NCBI GenBank assembly: GCA_947573445.1
Contig: CANPFR010000005.1
Span: forward strand, 53,859-117,858
Direction of reading: 5' to 3'
Length of the DNA stretch: 64,000 nucleotides
Source of the DNA: an uncultured Clostridia bacterium
GTDB lineage: Bacteria; Bacillota; Clostridia; TANB77; CAG-508
Shown: positions 9,033-17,338 of the stretch, in pieces
Numbering within the stretch: position 1 is the stretch's first letter
Layout: each line of letters opens with the position of its first letter
The notes under the pieces: model-generated
Told to the model about the DNA's origin: nothing
The model's input: the letters and a program-made list of their open reading frames with translations, nothing else
The model's database searches: none
Made by a program: the position numbers and the translations under genes

Positions 9033-9299
9033 ATGTCCATATATACAGTAGGGAGTTATAAAAGCTTTTTATCAGCCAGGCAAGCATTAATGAATATGAT
9101 TTCTGACTTTGATAGAAGACGAAAGGCGTATTATATAGATAATGAATTTTACGACAACAAATATCTATTAGGATTACAAAATTCAATTTATTATCAGATA
9201 CAAGAACGTGATGTCACAGAATGGAAAAAATATGAAGAAAACCAAAGTGAAATAAAAAACAATCATTGTAAATGTAAAATTATAAAATTTCATAAATAA
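9033..9299 (+). CDS. Hypothetical protein, 88 aa
   Basis: A soluble, Tyr- and Lys-rich small protein (SIYTVGSYKSFLSARQALMNMISDF, NEFYDNKYLLGLQNSIYYQIQ, VTEWKKYEE) ending in a short Cys/His/Lys tail. I do not recognise the family. The start is uncertain: the ATG at 9033 directly abuts CTGGAGG, and the frame continues upstream to a TTG at 9006. It has its own promoter and lies in accessory DNA. Confidence 0.55.
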   Translation: MSIYTVGSYKSFLSARQALMNMISDFDRRRKAYYIDNEFYDNKYLLGLQNSIYYQIQERDVTEWKKYEENQSEIKNNHCKCKIIKFHK

Positions 9300-9304
9300 A
9301 AGTA

Positions 9305-9470
9305 TTGACAAATTTTAGTATATGGTATATAAAATAGATAACATATTGAAGTCATTATATTTATTTTATTAGATTTTAAGCAGGGTAGAGTAATCTACCT
9401 AATAAATGTATGTATACAACTTTGCACAAAATAAAAGTTTTGTGCAAATAGGAGTAGGATCCTATATACT
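9305..9470 (+). ncRNA. Candidate structured RNA with own promoter
   Basis: TTGACA (9305), 17 nt, TATAAA (9328-9333) opens a region without a gene. It contains GGTAGA-gtaa-TCTACC (9385-9400), a perfect 11-bp hairpin TTTGCACAAAA/TTTTGTGCAAA (9422-9449) and the palindrome TAGGATCCTA (9456-9465). No T-run terminator is obvious. The RNA is inferred; the promoter and hairpins are seen. Confidence 0.4.
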
Positions 9471-10006
9471 ATGATAAAACCGCTATATTCCTATTCAAAT
9501 CTGCCATTTATCAACAATATCGTATAAATTTCACAACGCCATTTTGCCCGTTTAAATTTTTTAGACAACAAACTATACGTTCAACTTTTTAAAGTGCCCT
9601 TAAAATCGATTCTGTTGCGTCAGATTATGAGCATATTTTTTTGTATAGAATAAGTATCAAAATTAATTGAAACTTGTAAGTTATCGTTGATAAAATTTAG
9701 CCAAAAATAAAAAATATTAAAATCATACCAAATTTAAATTAGATTGTAAAATCTTTAAAATTTATTACTATTTTAAATTTATGATTTTATAAAATTGAAT
9801 TTTAATCTAAAAAGATAAATCAAAAATCCATCTACTTTGTTTTTCAATTGATTATTTTGAAAATATTTTTGAAATTCAATCATCATTTTAATAAAATTTA
9901 TACTATTTAAAAGATATAGCCCATTCCCCCCTACTTTACTATTTTTTATAAAAAGTTAAAATTTACCACAGAGGTTATCTTTACTAATAAAAAAGGAGAT
10001 TTTTTC
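9471..10006. other. AT-rich intergenic region, no gene seen
   Basis: No reading frame with a ribosome site is visible. A short segment near 9588-9615 (TTTTTAAAGTGCCCTTAAAA) resembles part of the interspersed repeat at 11.1-11.3 kb. The end holds the leader of the Xer gene. Confidence 0.5.
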
Positions 10007-11012
10007 ATGATTTCAAGAGAAGCAAATCCTGCATTTTTAAATGATTTTCTGGATTATTCCGCAACAATATTAAATAAATCCAATAACACCATAAAAGAGT
10101 ATAACTATGACATTGCTCATTTCTTAAAGTTTATCAAATACTACTATAAAATGGTGAAGATTGAATCTGAAGAATTCATCAAAGAAATTGATATTGCAGA
10201 TATGACATTAGATACAATTTCTAAGATTGTTTTGCAAGATATTCACGCTTTTTTGGGTTATTTAAAAAATTGTTATGGCAGTAAACCTGCAACTTTGGCA
10301 CGTAAAACAGCGAGTATTCGTATGTTTTTTAAATATTTGTGCAATAAAATGAAACGCATTCCAAACAATCCAGCCCAAGATTTAGAAAGTCCGAAACTTG
10401 GTAAGCGATTGCCGAAATATTTGACATTGGAAGAAAGCAAAAGATTACTAGAAGTTGCTAATTCTCCGAAATCAACTTCTCATGGTAATCACGATAATTC
10501 TATCCGAGATTTTGCTATCATTACTCTATTTTTAAATTGTGGGATGCGTTTATCAGAACTTACCAATATTAATATGAATGACATTGATTTTGAAAATAAT
10601 AAAATGACCGTTATTGGAAAAGGTGACAAAGAACGTACTATTTATTTAAATAAAGCCTGTATCAAGGCAATCAACGAATATCTTGCAATTCGTCCACATG
10701 ATGGTGTAAAATTTGATTCTCGAAATGCTTTGTTTTTAAGTGAACAGAGAAAACGCATCAGTAACCGAACTGTACAATATATTGTAAAACAGGAATTGCA
10801 AGCTGCTCGGCATTGATTCTAACAAATATTCAGTCCATAAATTAAGGCATACTGCTGCTACTTTGATGTATAAATATGGTCAAGTGGATATTCGTGCTTT
10901 ACAAGAAGTTTTGGGTCATGAAAGCATTGCAACTACCCAAATTTACACGCATGTTGATGATGAACAAGTGCGAAAAGCCATTGAAAGTAACCCTTTGTCT
11001 AAAGAAGAATAA
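10007..11012 (+). CDS. Xer-type tyrosine recombinase, +1 frameshift at CGG
   Basis: The N-terminal SAM-like domain ([25 protein letters not shown]) and the catalytic domain with CGMRLSEL are followed by a break at 10808: QAA is followed by codon CGG, and the zero frame stops two codons later. Skipping the C gives [19 protein letters not shown] and [15 protein letters not shown], which carry the remaining catalytic HxxR, His and Tyr. Without the shift the enzyme would be dead. The restored length is 334 residues, typical of XerC/XerD plus a small insertion. AAAGGAG precedes the ATG. It may be the chromosome-dimer recombinase or an accessory one. Confidence 0.88.
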
Positions 11013-11017
11013 TAAAC

Positions 11018-11048
11018 AAAAAAAGACGAAAATCAGGGCGTCTTTTTT
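11018..11048 (+). terminator. Terminator after Xer gene
   Basis: AAAAAGACG, about 10 nt, CGTCTTTTTT. Confidence 0.8.
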
Positions 11049-11059
11049 GGCTATTTTGG

Positions 11060-11306
11060 CTCTAAATATGCTTAGAATTGATTTTTTGGAGAGTTATATA
11101 TATCCTGATGTTTTATGTATACTTTTAAAACAAAGAGGCCTTCTCGTGGATTCTAGCGCTTTTTATAAATTTTATTTTCTTGATACCACCTATTTTTATA
11201 CTTCTAAAAAGCAATATAATACACCAAGAAACGCCACTATCTGATTTTTAGTCATTTTTCTCTATTTTTTAAAAAAGTGCCTTAAAATCAATTTTAAGAG
11301 CTATCT
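11060..11306. repeat. Diverged interspersed repeat, copy A
   Basis: It aligns over about 240 bp with 58849-59085: shared blocks include GATGTTTTATGT, AGGCCTTCT, ATTCTAG, TTGATACCA, TTTTTATAC, CTAAAAAGC, TTTTTAGTCATTTT and a CTTAAA-rich end. No conserved frame is seen. Confidence 0.6.
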
Positions 11307-11385
11307 ACTTTTTTTATGGCCCTTGCCTCATAATTTTCAGGCTCTCTACTGTTGTAAGACGAGCATTAATTTTATGAAATATAAA

Positions 11386-11427
11386 AAGGCTAGATGTTTT
11401 TTCTAATTAGAAAAAACATCTAGCCTT
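11386..11427. repeat. 42-bp perfect palindrome (terminator-like)
   Basis: The left half starts AAGGCTAGATG and the right half ends CATCTAGCCTT, joined through TCTAATTAGA with no mismatch. As RNA it would be a very long hairpin. It lies downstream of minus-strand accessory DNA. Confidence 0.85.
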
Positions 11428-11457
11428 CGGCTTAGTTCAGTATAACTCCTTTCTTTC

Positions 11458-11538
11458 CTATCCCTGAGTTTCAGTCTGCGACTGTGCATTTAAACGACGA
11501 TACTGCTCGTATTGGTCAGATTCTAAACACGTTTGCAA
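11458..11538 (-). pseudogene. C-terminal gene fragment
   Basis: This short frame reads ESDQYEQYRRLNAQSQTETQ and then stops, in a different frame from the overlapping 11516-11788 gene. Its composition is unlike local AT-rich noise, with CGT and GCA codons. It is probably the tail of a lost mobile-element gene of unknown family. Confidence 0.3.
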
Positions 11539-11788
11539 TTAAAGCAATGAACCACAATACATACAATACACCACGTGTAAAAATTCCTTTATAGTCTTTT
11601 AAAATGCAAAAACAAACCAATACAATAGTATATAACAGCAATATACAACTAGACAAAATTACACGCCATACTGCAGTCATTTCAAAGAATATCAGGATAA
11701 CCACAGGTATCATGTTGATACTCTCAACTATCCATCTGATACTCTCAACTGTTGTCCTTAAACGCTTTATCTCTTTTTCATCGTTCAT
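11516..11788 (-). CDS. Small membrane protein, 90 aa
   Basis: A charged N-terminus (NDEKEIKRLRTTVES) is followed by three hydrophobic segments (MIPVVILIFFEM, VILSSCILLLYTIVLVCFCIL, GVLYVLWFIALIANVF). The start at 11788 is supported by GGAGG about 8 nt upstream. Family unknown. It shares promoter and leader sequence with the membrane gene at 12746-13228, suggesting a common origin. Confidence 0.6.
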   Translation of the reverse strand: MNDEKEIKRLRTTVESIRWIVESINMIPVVILIFFEMTAVWRVILSSCILLLYTIVLVCFCILKDYKGIFTRGVLYVLWFIALIANVFRI

Positions 11789-11840
11789 AATAAAATCCTC
11801 CATTTTCTTTTATGGGTGTTTTCTTGTTACATATGTTATA

Positions 11841-11889
11841 AACCAAAAAGTACGAGGATACTTCCTCCACTAATTAGTGAATACAGGGA
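11841..11889 (-). promoter_or_regulatory. Shared leader motif, copy 1
   Basis: On the minus strand: palindrome ACTAATTAGT, then hairpin GAGGA-AGTA-TCCTC, then ACTTTTTGG. It lies in the leader of the 11516-11788 gene. A near copy lies at 13278-13325. Confidence 0.55.
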
Positions 11890-11921
11890 ATTAAGTTATA
11901 AAAAAATCTTTCTATAGTAAT

Positions 11922-11950
11922 ATTATATACTATTTTACATAAAATGTCAA
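11922..11950 (-). promoter_or_regulatory. Promoter of the 11788 gene
   Basis: TTGACA, 17 nt, TATAAT; the spacer begins TTTTATGTAAAAT, as at 36990-37018. Confidence 0.75.
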
Positions 11951-11962
11951 TATCTAATTTTT

Positions 11963-12026
11963 TACATTCTTCTAATACAAAAATATTTTGTTCTTTTTCA
12001 GTTAGTTCCATAAATGATTTCAACTA
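11963..12026 (-). pseudogene. Fragment related to the 14527-14856 gene
   Basis: The minus strand reads MELTEKEQNIFVLE, close to MELTEKEQDIFIFE in the gene at 14527-14856. Only this piece is present, so it is a duplicated or decayed remnant. Confidence 0.45.
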
Positions 12027-12148
12027 AATTTCAATAATGAATATAGAAATAGCTCCACTACCAATTGGTAGCGGAGCTGAAGAAATCATTTATTAATACC
12101 AGTCTCTATAAATTCTTTCCTAAATGAAATTTTACAATTTTTTTAGAA

Positions 12149-12179
12149 AAAGCGGTAGTCATAATATAACTACCGCTTT
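12149..12179 (-). terminator. Terminator for the 12205 gene
   Basis: AAAGCGGTAGT, 9 nt, ACTACCGCTTT: a perfect 11-bp stem just past the stop codon. Confidence 0.7.
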
Positions 12180-12204
12180 ATGAAACGCAAATGTTTTGTG
12201 ACTT

Positions 12205-12720
12205 TTACTTATTCTGGAATTTAGCATTGATTTTTTTTATTCTTTCGAAAATCCATACTACTGCTATTTTGAGCAAAAGTATTACTAATGACAATAGCCA
12301 GCCCACAAAATAAATCTCAGCACCGCCAACGATTAAAGCAAGTACAAGAGCCCATAACCAAAACATAGATTTATCTTCTTTAGAAGTTGATAATACTTCA
12401 AAATCCTTATCATATTTTGTGGTCATCTTGCACTCATCATTCTCAAATTCAACTGTGATTATTTCTCCATTGATATTGATATTGATATTGCAGTCTGTTT
12501 CTAGCAATAAGTCTAGATTTTGTTGAATAATATTCACCTGATCTTCTAATTGCTCATAATCAGATGGAGTAGCGGGAACTTTGTCTGTATATACAAACAT
12601 CATTATAGCTAAAGCAATACCTACTAATCCTGATATTGCAAATCCTACGATTTGTTCCCAATCAAATTGCCCAATCCAATCAGCAAACCAGTCAATCAAC
12701 CATTTAATACACCGTTTCAT
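12205..12720 (-). CDS. Membrane protein, 171 aa, unknown family
   Basis: It has a Trp-rich amphipathic N-terminus (CIKWLIDWFADWIGQFDW), membrane segments near residues 25-45 and 120-155, and a central soluble part with the run NINININGEIITVEF. AAGGAGGG precedes the ATG at 12720. Codon 3 is an in-frame CGG read as Arg; a +1 shift there would end translation within a few codons. This contrasts with the core genes and fits recent acquisition. Part of the accessory island beside tRNA-Leu. Confidence 0.6.
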   Translation of the reverse strand: MKRCIKWLIDWFADWIGQFDWEQIVGFAISGLVGIALAIMMFVYTDKVPATPSDYEQLEDQVNIIQQNLDLLLETDCNINININGEIITVEFENDECKMTTKYDKDFEVLSTSKEDKSMFWLWALVLALIVGGAEIYFVGWLLSLVILLLKIAVVWIFERIKKINAKFQNK

Positions 12721-12745
12721 AAAAAGCCCTCCTTTTTTTGTTTGG

Positions 12746-13228
12746 TTACCTGCCAAAGTATAGCTGCCATTTTGACTTTGACAAGTCAATCTTTTCTTCT
12801 TTTAATTGCTTGATTTTATTATTGTTTGCGACATAGACTTCGATCTGTTTTTGTACTAATGTATCCGATTTGAGTTCTGGAAAAAGGGAAACAAGATTTA
12901 TGGCATCTTTATCTTTTAACTCACCATATGTACTTGCTTCAAAATCCATATAACTTCTTACAGTTACATCAATACTTTCTTCGATAGATGCATTTTCTTC
13001 TTCATACATAGCAATTTTGTTATCAATGATGTATTCATTTGCTATTTCATCAATGAGTATAAGTCCCCAAATCAAGAAAGGAACTGAAATTATACCAGCG
13101 ATAATTGCTGCTACAAAATAGCCGCAGCTCTCATCTGTATCTTCATTGTTGCGGTTATATTCTTTTATGCTTTTCACAAAAAAGAATATTGCTACTGCCA
13201 AAGAGATAATGAAAAAAAGACATACCAT
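12746..13228 (-). CDS. Membrane protein, 160 aa, unknown family
   Basis: Two N-terminal membrane spans (VCLFFIISLAVAIFFFV; YFVAAIIAGIISVPFLIWGLILI) are followed by a charged, helical C-terminal part (YEEENASIEESIDVTVRSYMDFE, NKIKQLKEEKIDL). AAGGAGG precedes the ATG. It lies directly upstream of the 12720 gene on the same strand and probably forms a pair with it. It is driven by the 13359-13387 promoter and carries the shared leader motif. Confidence 0.65.
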   Translation of the reverse strand: MVCLFFIISLAVAIFFFVKSIKEYNRNNEDTDESCGYFVAAIIAGIISVPFLIWGLILIDEIANEYIIDNKIAMYEEENASIEESIDVTVRSYMDFEASTYGELKDKDAINLVSLFPELKSDTLVQKQIEVYVANNNKIKQLKEEKIDLSKSKWQLYFGR

Positions 13229-13277
13229 AGTTTTTCCTCCTTAAATACTTTTGTTGTTGATAGTAACATATATGTAA

Positions 13278-13325
13278 AACCAAAAAGTTAGAGGAAAGTC
13301 CTCTCACTAATTAGTGAAAACAGGA
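13278..13325 (-). promoter_or_regulatory. Shared leader motif, copy 2
   Basis: On the minus strand: CACTAATTAGTG, then AGAGGA-CTT-TCCTCT, then AACTTTTTGG. It is aligned with copy 1 at 11841-11889 and sits between promoter and gene in both cases. Confidence 0.6.
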
Positions 13326-13358
13326 AAATGACACAGGTTTTTACCCATATCGCTTTAT

Positions 13359-13387
13359 ATTATACATTATTTAACATAAAATTGCAA
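13359..13387 (-). promoter_or_regulatory. Promoter of the 12746-13228 gene
   Basis: TTGCAA, 17 nt, TATAAT; the spacer starts TTTTATGT like four other promoters in the window. Confidence 0.65.
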
Positions 13388-13502
13388 GTGAATATGGAAA
13401 TTATTATTCATTTACATTTATTAAATAGAATTATTTTTTCCAGAAAATGTGACATATGTTTGACAAACTTACAACTAAAAATTGTTAAAGAATAATACGC
13501 TA

Positions 13503-13531
13503 TTGAATTTTATGTAAAATTATGGTATAAT
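13503..13531 (+). promoter_or_regulatory. Promoter of the 13630-14465 pair
   Basis: TTGAAT, 17 nt containing TTTATGTAAAAT, TATAAT. The leader then contains GTCAAG...CTTGAC. Confidence 0.7.
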
Positions 13532-13629
13532 TATAAGTGTCAAGGTCATTGAACCAAGTATGAACTTCTTGACAGCACAGGTATCAATCAAAATAGAAAG
13601 CAATTAAATAATTGCAAGGAGGAAAAAAT

Positions 13630-13878
13630 ATGTTTAGATTATTTCGTAAGCATGAAACAGATGAACAGATTAGGGCACGGTTATTAAAATTATGCAAAGA
13701 GGGTAATTATGGCATATGTCCACCGCCCATGGATGCAAATGTTGCAATTAACGAATTGCAAAAATTTTTCCTTGGCGAAGACTGGTATGTAAGTATGCCT
13801 ATAGGACATGAACAAGTTATTACAGAAATCGTATACCAAATCGAAACAAAGTACAAAAGATTAAAAGCAACTAAATAA
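13630..13878 (+). CDS. Hypothetical protein, 82 aa
   Basis: A small soluble protein (FRLFRKHETDEQIRARLLKLCKEGNYGICPPPMDANVAINELQKFFLGEDWYVSMPIGHEQVITEIVYQIETKYK). AAGGAGG is 8 nt before the ATG. Family unknown. It contains one in-frame CGG (codon 17, Arg) and is richer in GC than the core genes, which suggests transfer. The NUDIX gene follows within 20 bp, so both are likely co-transcribed. Confidence 0.6.
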   Translation: MFRLFRKHETDEQIRARLLKLCKEGNYGICPPPMDANVAINELQKFFLGEDWYVSMPIGHEQVITEIVYQIETKYKRLKATK

Positions 13879-13898
13879 TATTGTATGGAGGTATTTTT

Positions 13899-14465
13899 AT
13901 GCGGAAGATTATTGATGAACTGTTAACCAAATGCAAGGCTGTACCTTTTTCAGAGCCGACCGAGGGAGGACATTTCTACAAAGTAATGACCCAACAATTC
14001 AAGCTCCCGAGTGGAGAAGTTATTACCCGCGAGTTTTTGAAAAAGAAGCCAGCAGCAGTCGTAGTCCCCGTTACAACTGACGGAAACGTTGTCTGCGTAA
14101 TCCAGCCTATCTCTTTATCTGCCGAGGGTTCTCTCATTGAGGTTCCAGCAGGATATGCCGAGAATGATGAGAACTCTGCTCAGACGGCTATGAGAGAACT
14201 GGTTGAAGAAACAGGCTATGTTCCCGTAGAAGTCAAATATCTTGGCAAACACTATCAGGATCCTGGCAGTATCAAGGAACCTGTAAATGTTTTCGTTGCA
14301 CTTGGATGCGAAAGAAAACACGAGCAGGAACTTGATAAGGATGAGTTTATCACCACCTTGGAAATTCCTAAGGATGAGATAAAAAGGCTGATGGATGAAG
14401 GCGAGATTAAAGACGCCAATACCTTTATCTCATTGGCAAAGGCTCGACTTGCAAACTACATTTAA
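13899..14465 (+). CDS. NUDIX hydrolase, ADP-ribose pyrophosphatase-like
   Basis: The full NUDIX box G-x5-E-x7-R-E-L-x-E-E-x-G is present as GYAENDENSAQTAMRELVEETGY, which binds metal and cleaves nucleoside diphosphates linked to another group. ADP-ribose and similar sugars are likely substrates given the length of 188 and the downstream YQDPGSIKEPVNVFVA segment. The start at 13899 has GGAGG upstream. Codon 2 is CGG (Arg). Codon usage is clearly GC-richer than the flanking core genes, so recent acquisition is likely. Confidence 0.85.
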   Translation: MRKIIDELLTKCKAVPFSEPTEGGHFYKVMTQQFKLPSGEVITREFLKKKPAAVVVPVTTDGNVVCVIQPISLSAEGSLIEVPAGYAENDENSAQTAMRELVEETGYVPVEVKYLGKHYQDPGSIKEPVNVFVALGCERKHEQELDKDEFITTLEIPKDEIKRLMDEGEIKDANTFISLAKARLANYI

Positions 14466-14480
14466 TAATAGTTTTTACCG

Positions 14481-14528
14481 CAAACACAGCCCCTCTCTTT
14501 CATTAAGAAAGTAGAGGGGCTGTGTTTT
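14481..14528. terminator. Strong bidirectional terminator
   Basis: AAACACAGCCCCTCT-CTTTC, 5-nt loop, GAAAG-AGAGGGGCTGTGTTT between convergent genes. Confidence 0.9.
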
Positions 14529-14856
14529 AGTTATAAGATTTCTTTATAATGCTATAAATATTGTATAACACTTCAAAAATAAAAATATCTTGTTCTTTTT
14601 CAGTTAGTTCCATTACTTGTGCTGATGTCATAAGCAAATGCTTATAGTTGAGCAAATTCAAAAATTTTGTCTTATTATAACTTTCATCAACTGCACACAA
14701 TAATTTCTTTAAAATCTCTAAAACTTTATCATTTTTTACTTTTACATGATAACTTTCAAGCATATCTATGCTTAATCTCAATTTATCTGCAAAATCTAAT
14801 GTTTCAAAATATTTTACTAAACTAATATTGATTTGTTTCTTGATTATGTTTAACAT
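14527..14856 (-). CDS. Hypothetical helical protein, 109 aa
   Basis: A soluble, mostly helical protein (NIIKKQINISLVKYFETLDFADKLRL, ILKKLLCAVDE, MELTEKEQDIFIFEVLYNIYSII). The start at 14856 has GAAAGGTG upstream. I do not recognise the family. A fragment of a second copy lies at 11963-12026, at the other side of the island. It has no in-frame CGG. Confidence 0.55.
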   Translation of the reverse strand: MLNIIKKQINISLVKYFETLDFADKLRLSIDMLESYHVKVKNDKVLEILKKLLCAVDESYNKTKFLNLLNYKHLLMTSAQVMELTEKEQDIFIFEVLYNIYSIIKKSYN

Positions 14857-14885
14857 AATATCACACCTTTCCGAAAATTTCAATA

Positions 14886-14953
14886 CTTAGGCACGAAAAA
14901 AATCGACCTTTTACAGTCGATTTAATCGTTTTTTCGTCTGGTGCGACGATATT
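14886..14953 (-). terminator. tRNA-Leu trailer and terminator
   Basis: Minus strand: ATCGTCGCAC, CGAAAA, then AAATCGAC-tgtaaaa-GGTCGATTT and T-run. The same arrangement follows tRNA-Thr at 50681-50737. Confidence 0.7.
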
Positions 14954-14959
14954 ATCCTT

Positions 14960-15042
14960 TGGTGCTGATGGTCGGACTCGAACCGACATGGTTTCCCGCA
15001 GCATTTTGAGTGCTGTGCGTCTGCCAATTTCGCCACATCAGC
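14960..15042 (-). tRNA. tRNA-Leu (anticodon CAA)
   Basis: The acceptor stem GCTGATG/CATCAGC, discriminator A and encoded CCA are visible, as are the D-arm GGCGAAATTGGCAGACGC, anticodon arm CAGCA-CTCAAAA-TGCTG, a class II variable arm and the T-arm GGTTCGAGTCC. It reads UUG. Its 3' side faces the accessory island. Confidence 0.95.
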
Positions 15043-15144
15043 TTAATTCTTATTTATCTTAACACAAAATTTTTTTCTTGTCTATACTTTTTTGTGAATT
15101 TTTTATTTTTTTAAGGTATTTTTGTATTTATTTAAACAGAGCGA

Positions 15145-15170
15145 GGCCACATCCTATCAAAGATGTGGCC
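15145..15170 (-). terminator. GC-rich terminator of the 15223 fragment
   Basis: GGCCACATC, 8 nt, GATGTGGCC. Confidence 0.7.
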
Positions 15171-15222
15171 CCTCTCCCCCTAACTGTGTATTGCTACAAG
15201 CGGCAAGTGGGATGGAAAACTG

Positions 15223-15456
15223 CTAACTGCACAGGCTCAGATTAAGTTTTTCCTTGATTTCTTCAGCCTTTGCTTTGGTCTGGTGTTGTACACCTTCCAT
15301 TGCCTTAGCAGTTTCAAACTCAGTCGCCTGCTCATGAGAAAGCAAGCAAACCATCTTTTCGTCAAATTTTCCATCAGGAAGAATTCGAGCATAGTATTTG
15401 CCCTTATTGTTTTCCTGATACAGACCATAATCGGTCTCTTTTGCCACGCCTAACAT
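15223..15456 (-). pseudogene. Remnant of a mobile-element gene
   Basis: The 77-residue frame (LGVAKETDYGLYQENNKGKYYARILPDGKFDEKMVCLLSHEQATEFETAKAMEGVQHQTKAKAEEIKEKLNLSL) begins without a ribosome site, and the frame upstream (QENNKAK) soon meets a stop. It therefore looks like the 3' end of a longer gene. GC content is well above that of the neighbours. The style recalls conjugative-element accessory proteins; I cannot name the family. Confidence 0.45.
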
Positions 15457-15495
15457 CTTTGCTTTGTTATTTTCCTGGAAAATTCAAAAATCACC

Positions 15496-15524
15496 TTGAC
15501 TTCTCCCCTCTTTCTAGATACAAT
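15496..15524 (+). promoter_or_regulatory. rqcH promoter
   Basis: TTGACT, 17 nt, TACAAT, 35 bp before the start codon. Confidence 0.65.
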
Positions 15525-15558
15525 ATAAAATAAAAAACCAAAAAGAAAGGATACAACC

Positions 15559-17223
15559 ATGGCCTTTGATGGAATTACAACAAAAGCTGTTATTTCAGAA
15601 CTACAGCAACTTTTAATTGGTGGAAAAATCAACAAAATTTTCAATCCCACCAAAAATGAAATTATTCTTAATCTATACAACCAAGCAAATTATACTTTAC
15701 TTTTATCTGCAAATCCAGATTATTGCAGACTTCACTTGACCACTCATACCAAACCAAATCCGCAAAATGCCCCTCATTTTTGTATGCTTTTGAGAAAATA
15801 TCTAACAGGTGCTAAAATCATTGCCATTTCCAACTACGATTTAGAACGTACTGTACAAATAAAATTTGAATGTTACAACGAACTAAATGATCTCGTTATT
15901 CGCAAACTTTTCATTCAAATCATGAGTCGCCAAAGCAATATTGTTCTAACAAATGACAAAAATATCATCATAGATTCTCTCAAACACTTTGATAATAGCC
16001 TTCCTGCCCACCCATTTGAATTTGCTCCCATTGCCAAAAAAAGTTTTCTAGCATTACAAAATAAAAATGCTTTCCTAAATTTAGCTAAATCACAAGATTT
16101 AATTACAAATCTAACCAATACCTTCATTGGTTTCAGTAAAAGCTTTGTATGCTCCATTTTAGAAGATTTACACATCGATTCAGCCAATGCCTCAATAGAT
16201 GATTTAACACGCCTTTATGACCATCTTCAGTCCATTTTCATAAACTTAGGAACCAATCATCTAGCCATCAAACAATTCGCCAATGATTATGCCATTTGTT
16301 TAGCTGATTCCAATACTTCCATCAATCATACTTTAGACGAATTCTATTTTGCCAAAGAACAAAAATCTACGTTCTTAACATCTCGTAACAACTTACTTCG
16401 TATTGTTTCTGGGTATTTGAAAAAAGTCTCTAAAAAACTGGAAAATATTACTCATAAACTCCAAGAATGCGAACACATGGACACCTATAAAATCTATGGT
16501 GAACTTTTGACAGCCAATCTCTACCAATGCAATCCTCATGAAAATTTGTCAGAAATAACCCTAAACAACTATTACAACAACAATGCCCCACTCACCATTC
16601 CACTTGATCCCAAAATCAATCTTCAAAAAAATATTGAAAAATATTTCAAAAAATACAACAAACTCAAAAATGCACTCATGATTGTCACACAGCAAAAAAA
16701 AGAAACCGAACAAGAATTAGACTACATCGAAAGCATCGTATTTTCCTTAGAAAATGCCAAATCCACACAAGATATTGTAGACATTTATGCTGAAATATCG
16801 GAAAATATCACGACCAAAAAAGAACTTCTCAAAAAGCAAAAAAACAAACCAAACACCAAAAAGAAACCAAAAGAAAATGGAGTTGCACTACAAAGTGAAA
16901 CAATCGAAGGTTTTACCGTTTATATTGGTAAAAATAATGTTCAAAATGATTATTTAAGTTTAAAATTTGCCCATAAAAACGATCTATGGTTTCATACGCA
17001 AAAAATCCATGGAAGTCATGTATTACTGCGAAATCCAGATAATCTTGAAGTACCAGAATCTGTTTTGCTAAAATGTGCTACCCTAGCCAAAGAAAATAGC
17101 AAAGGAAAAAATAGCACTCATGTCCCTGTTGATTTTTGTCAGGCCAAATATGTCAAAAAGTCTCCAGTAGCAAGGCCTGGGCTGGTTATTTATACAAATT
17201 ATAAAACTATATTTGTAAAATAA
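15559..17223 (+). CDS. rqcH: RqcH/NFACT ribosome-quality-control protein
   Basis: RqcH binds obstructed 50S subunits and recruits tRNA-Ala to add C-terminal Ala tails. The NFACT-N domain (MAFDGITTKAVISELQQLLIGGKINKIF, LLLSANPDYCRLHLT, MLLRKYLTGAKI) is followed by long coiled coils (residues about 270-450) and the NFACT-R domain (GFTVYIGKNNVQNDYLSLKFAHKNDLWFHTQKIHGSHVLLRN). The length of 554 is usual. The older name is fibronectin-binding protein FbpA. AAAGAAAGGA precedes the ATG. It has no in-frame CGG. Confidence 0.93.
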   Translation: MAFDGITTKAVISELQQLLIGGKINKIFNPTKNEIILNLYNQANYTLLLSANPDYCRLHLTTHTKPNPQNAPHFCMLLRKYLTGAKIIAISNYDLERTVQIKFECYNELNDLVIRKLFIQIMSRQSNIVLTNDKNIIIDSLKHFDNSLPAHPFEFAPIAKKSFLALQNKNAFLNLAKSQDLITNLTNTFIGFSKSFVCSILEDLHIDSANASIDDLTRLYDHLQSIFINLGTNHLAIKQFANDYAICLADSNTSINHTLDEFYFAKEQKSTFLTSRNNLLRIVSGYLKKVSKKLENITHKLQECEHMDTYKIYGELLTANLYQCNPHENLSEITLNNYYNNNAPLTIPLDPKINLQKNIEKYFKKYNKLKNALMIVTQQKKETEQELDYIESIVFSLENAKSTQDIVDIYAEISENITTKKELLKKQKNKPNTKKKPKENGVALQSETIEGFTVYIGKNNVQNDYLSLKFAHKNDLWFHTQKIHGSHVLLRNPDNLEVPESVLLKCATLAKENSKGKNSTHVPVDFCQAKYVKKSPVARPGLVIYTNYKTIFVK

Positions 17224-17245
17224 TGGAATATTTTGTAAAATCATA

Positions 17246-17275
17246 TTGACATATTATCTACTGTTGTAATATAAT
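17246..17275 (+). promoter_or_regulatory. Toxin promoter
   Basis: TTGACA, 18 nt, TATAAT. Confidence 0.8.
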
Positions 17276-17320
17276 AGATTTGTTTTTTTGTCATACATAA
17301 ATCTTAAGGCAGAAAGGTGG

Positions 17321-17338
17321 TGAAATATTGATGCATAT
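17321..17338 (+). repeat. Direct repeat a (over toxin start)
   Basis: TGAAATATTGATGCATAT overlaps the toxin start codon and the bases just before it. It is repeated, with one base missing, at 17441-17457. Confidence 0.8.

Noticed and set aside
14960..15042. tRNA-Leu as proven attachment site of the 11.4-14.9 kb island
   Set aside because: I found no duplicate of the tRNA 3' end at the other island border and no integrase inside the island; only the position is suggestive.
15450..15680. Minus-strand frame at the start of rqcH
   Set aside because: It overlaps the well-supported rqcH start and promoter and shows no family features.
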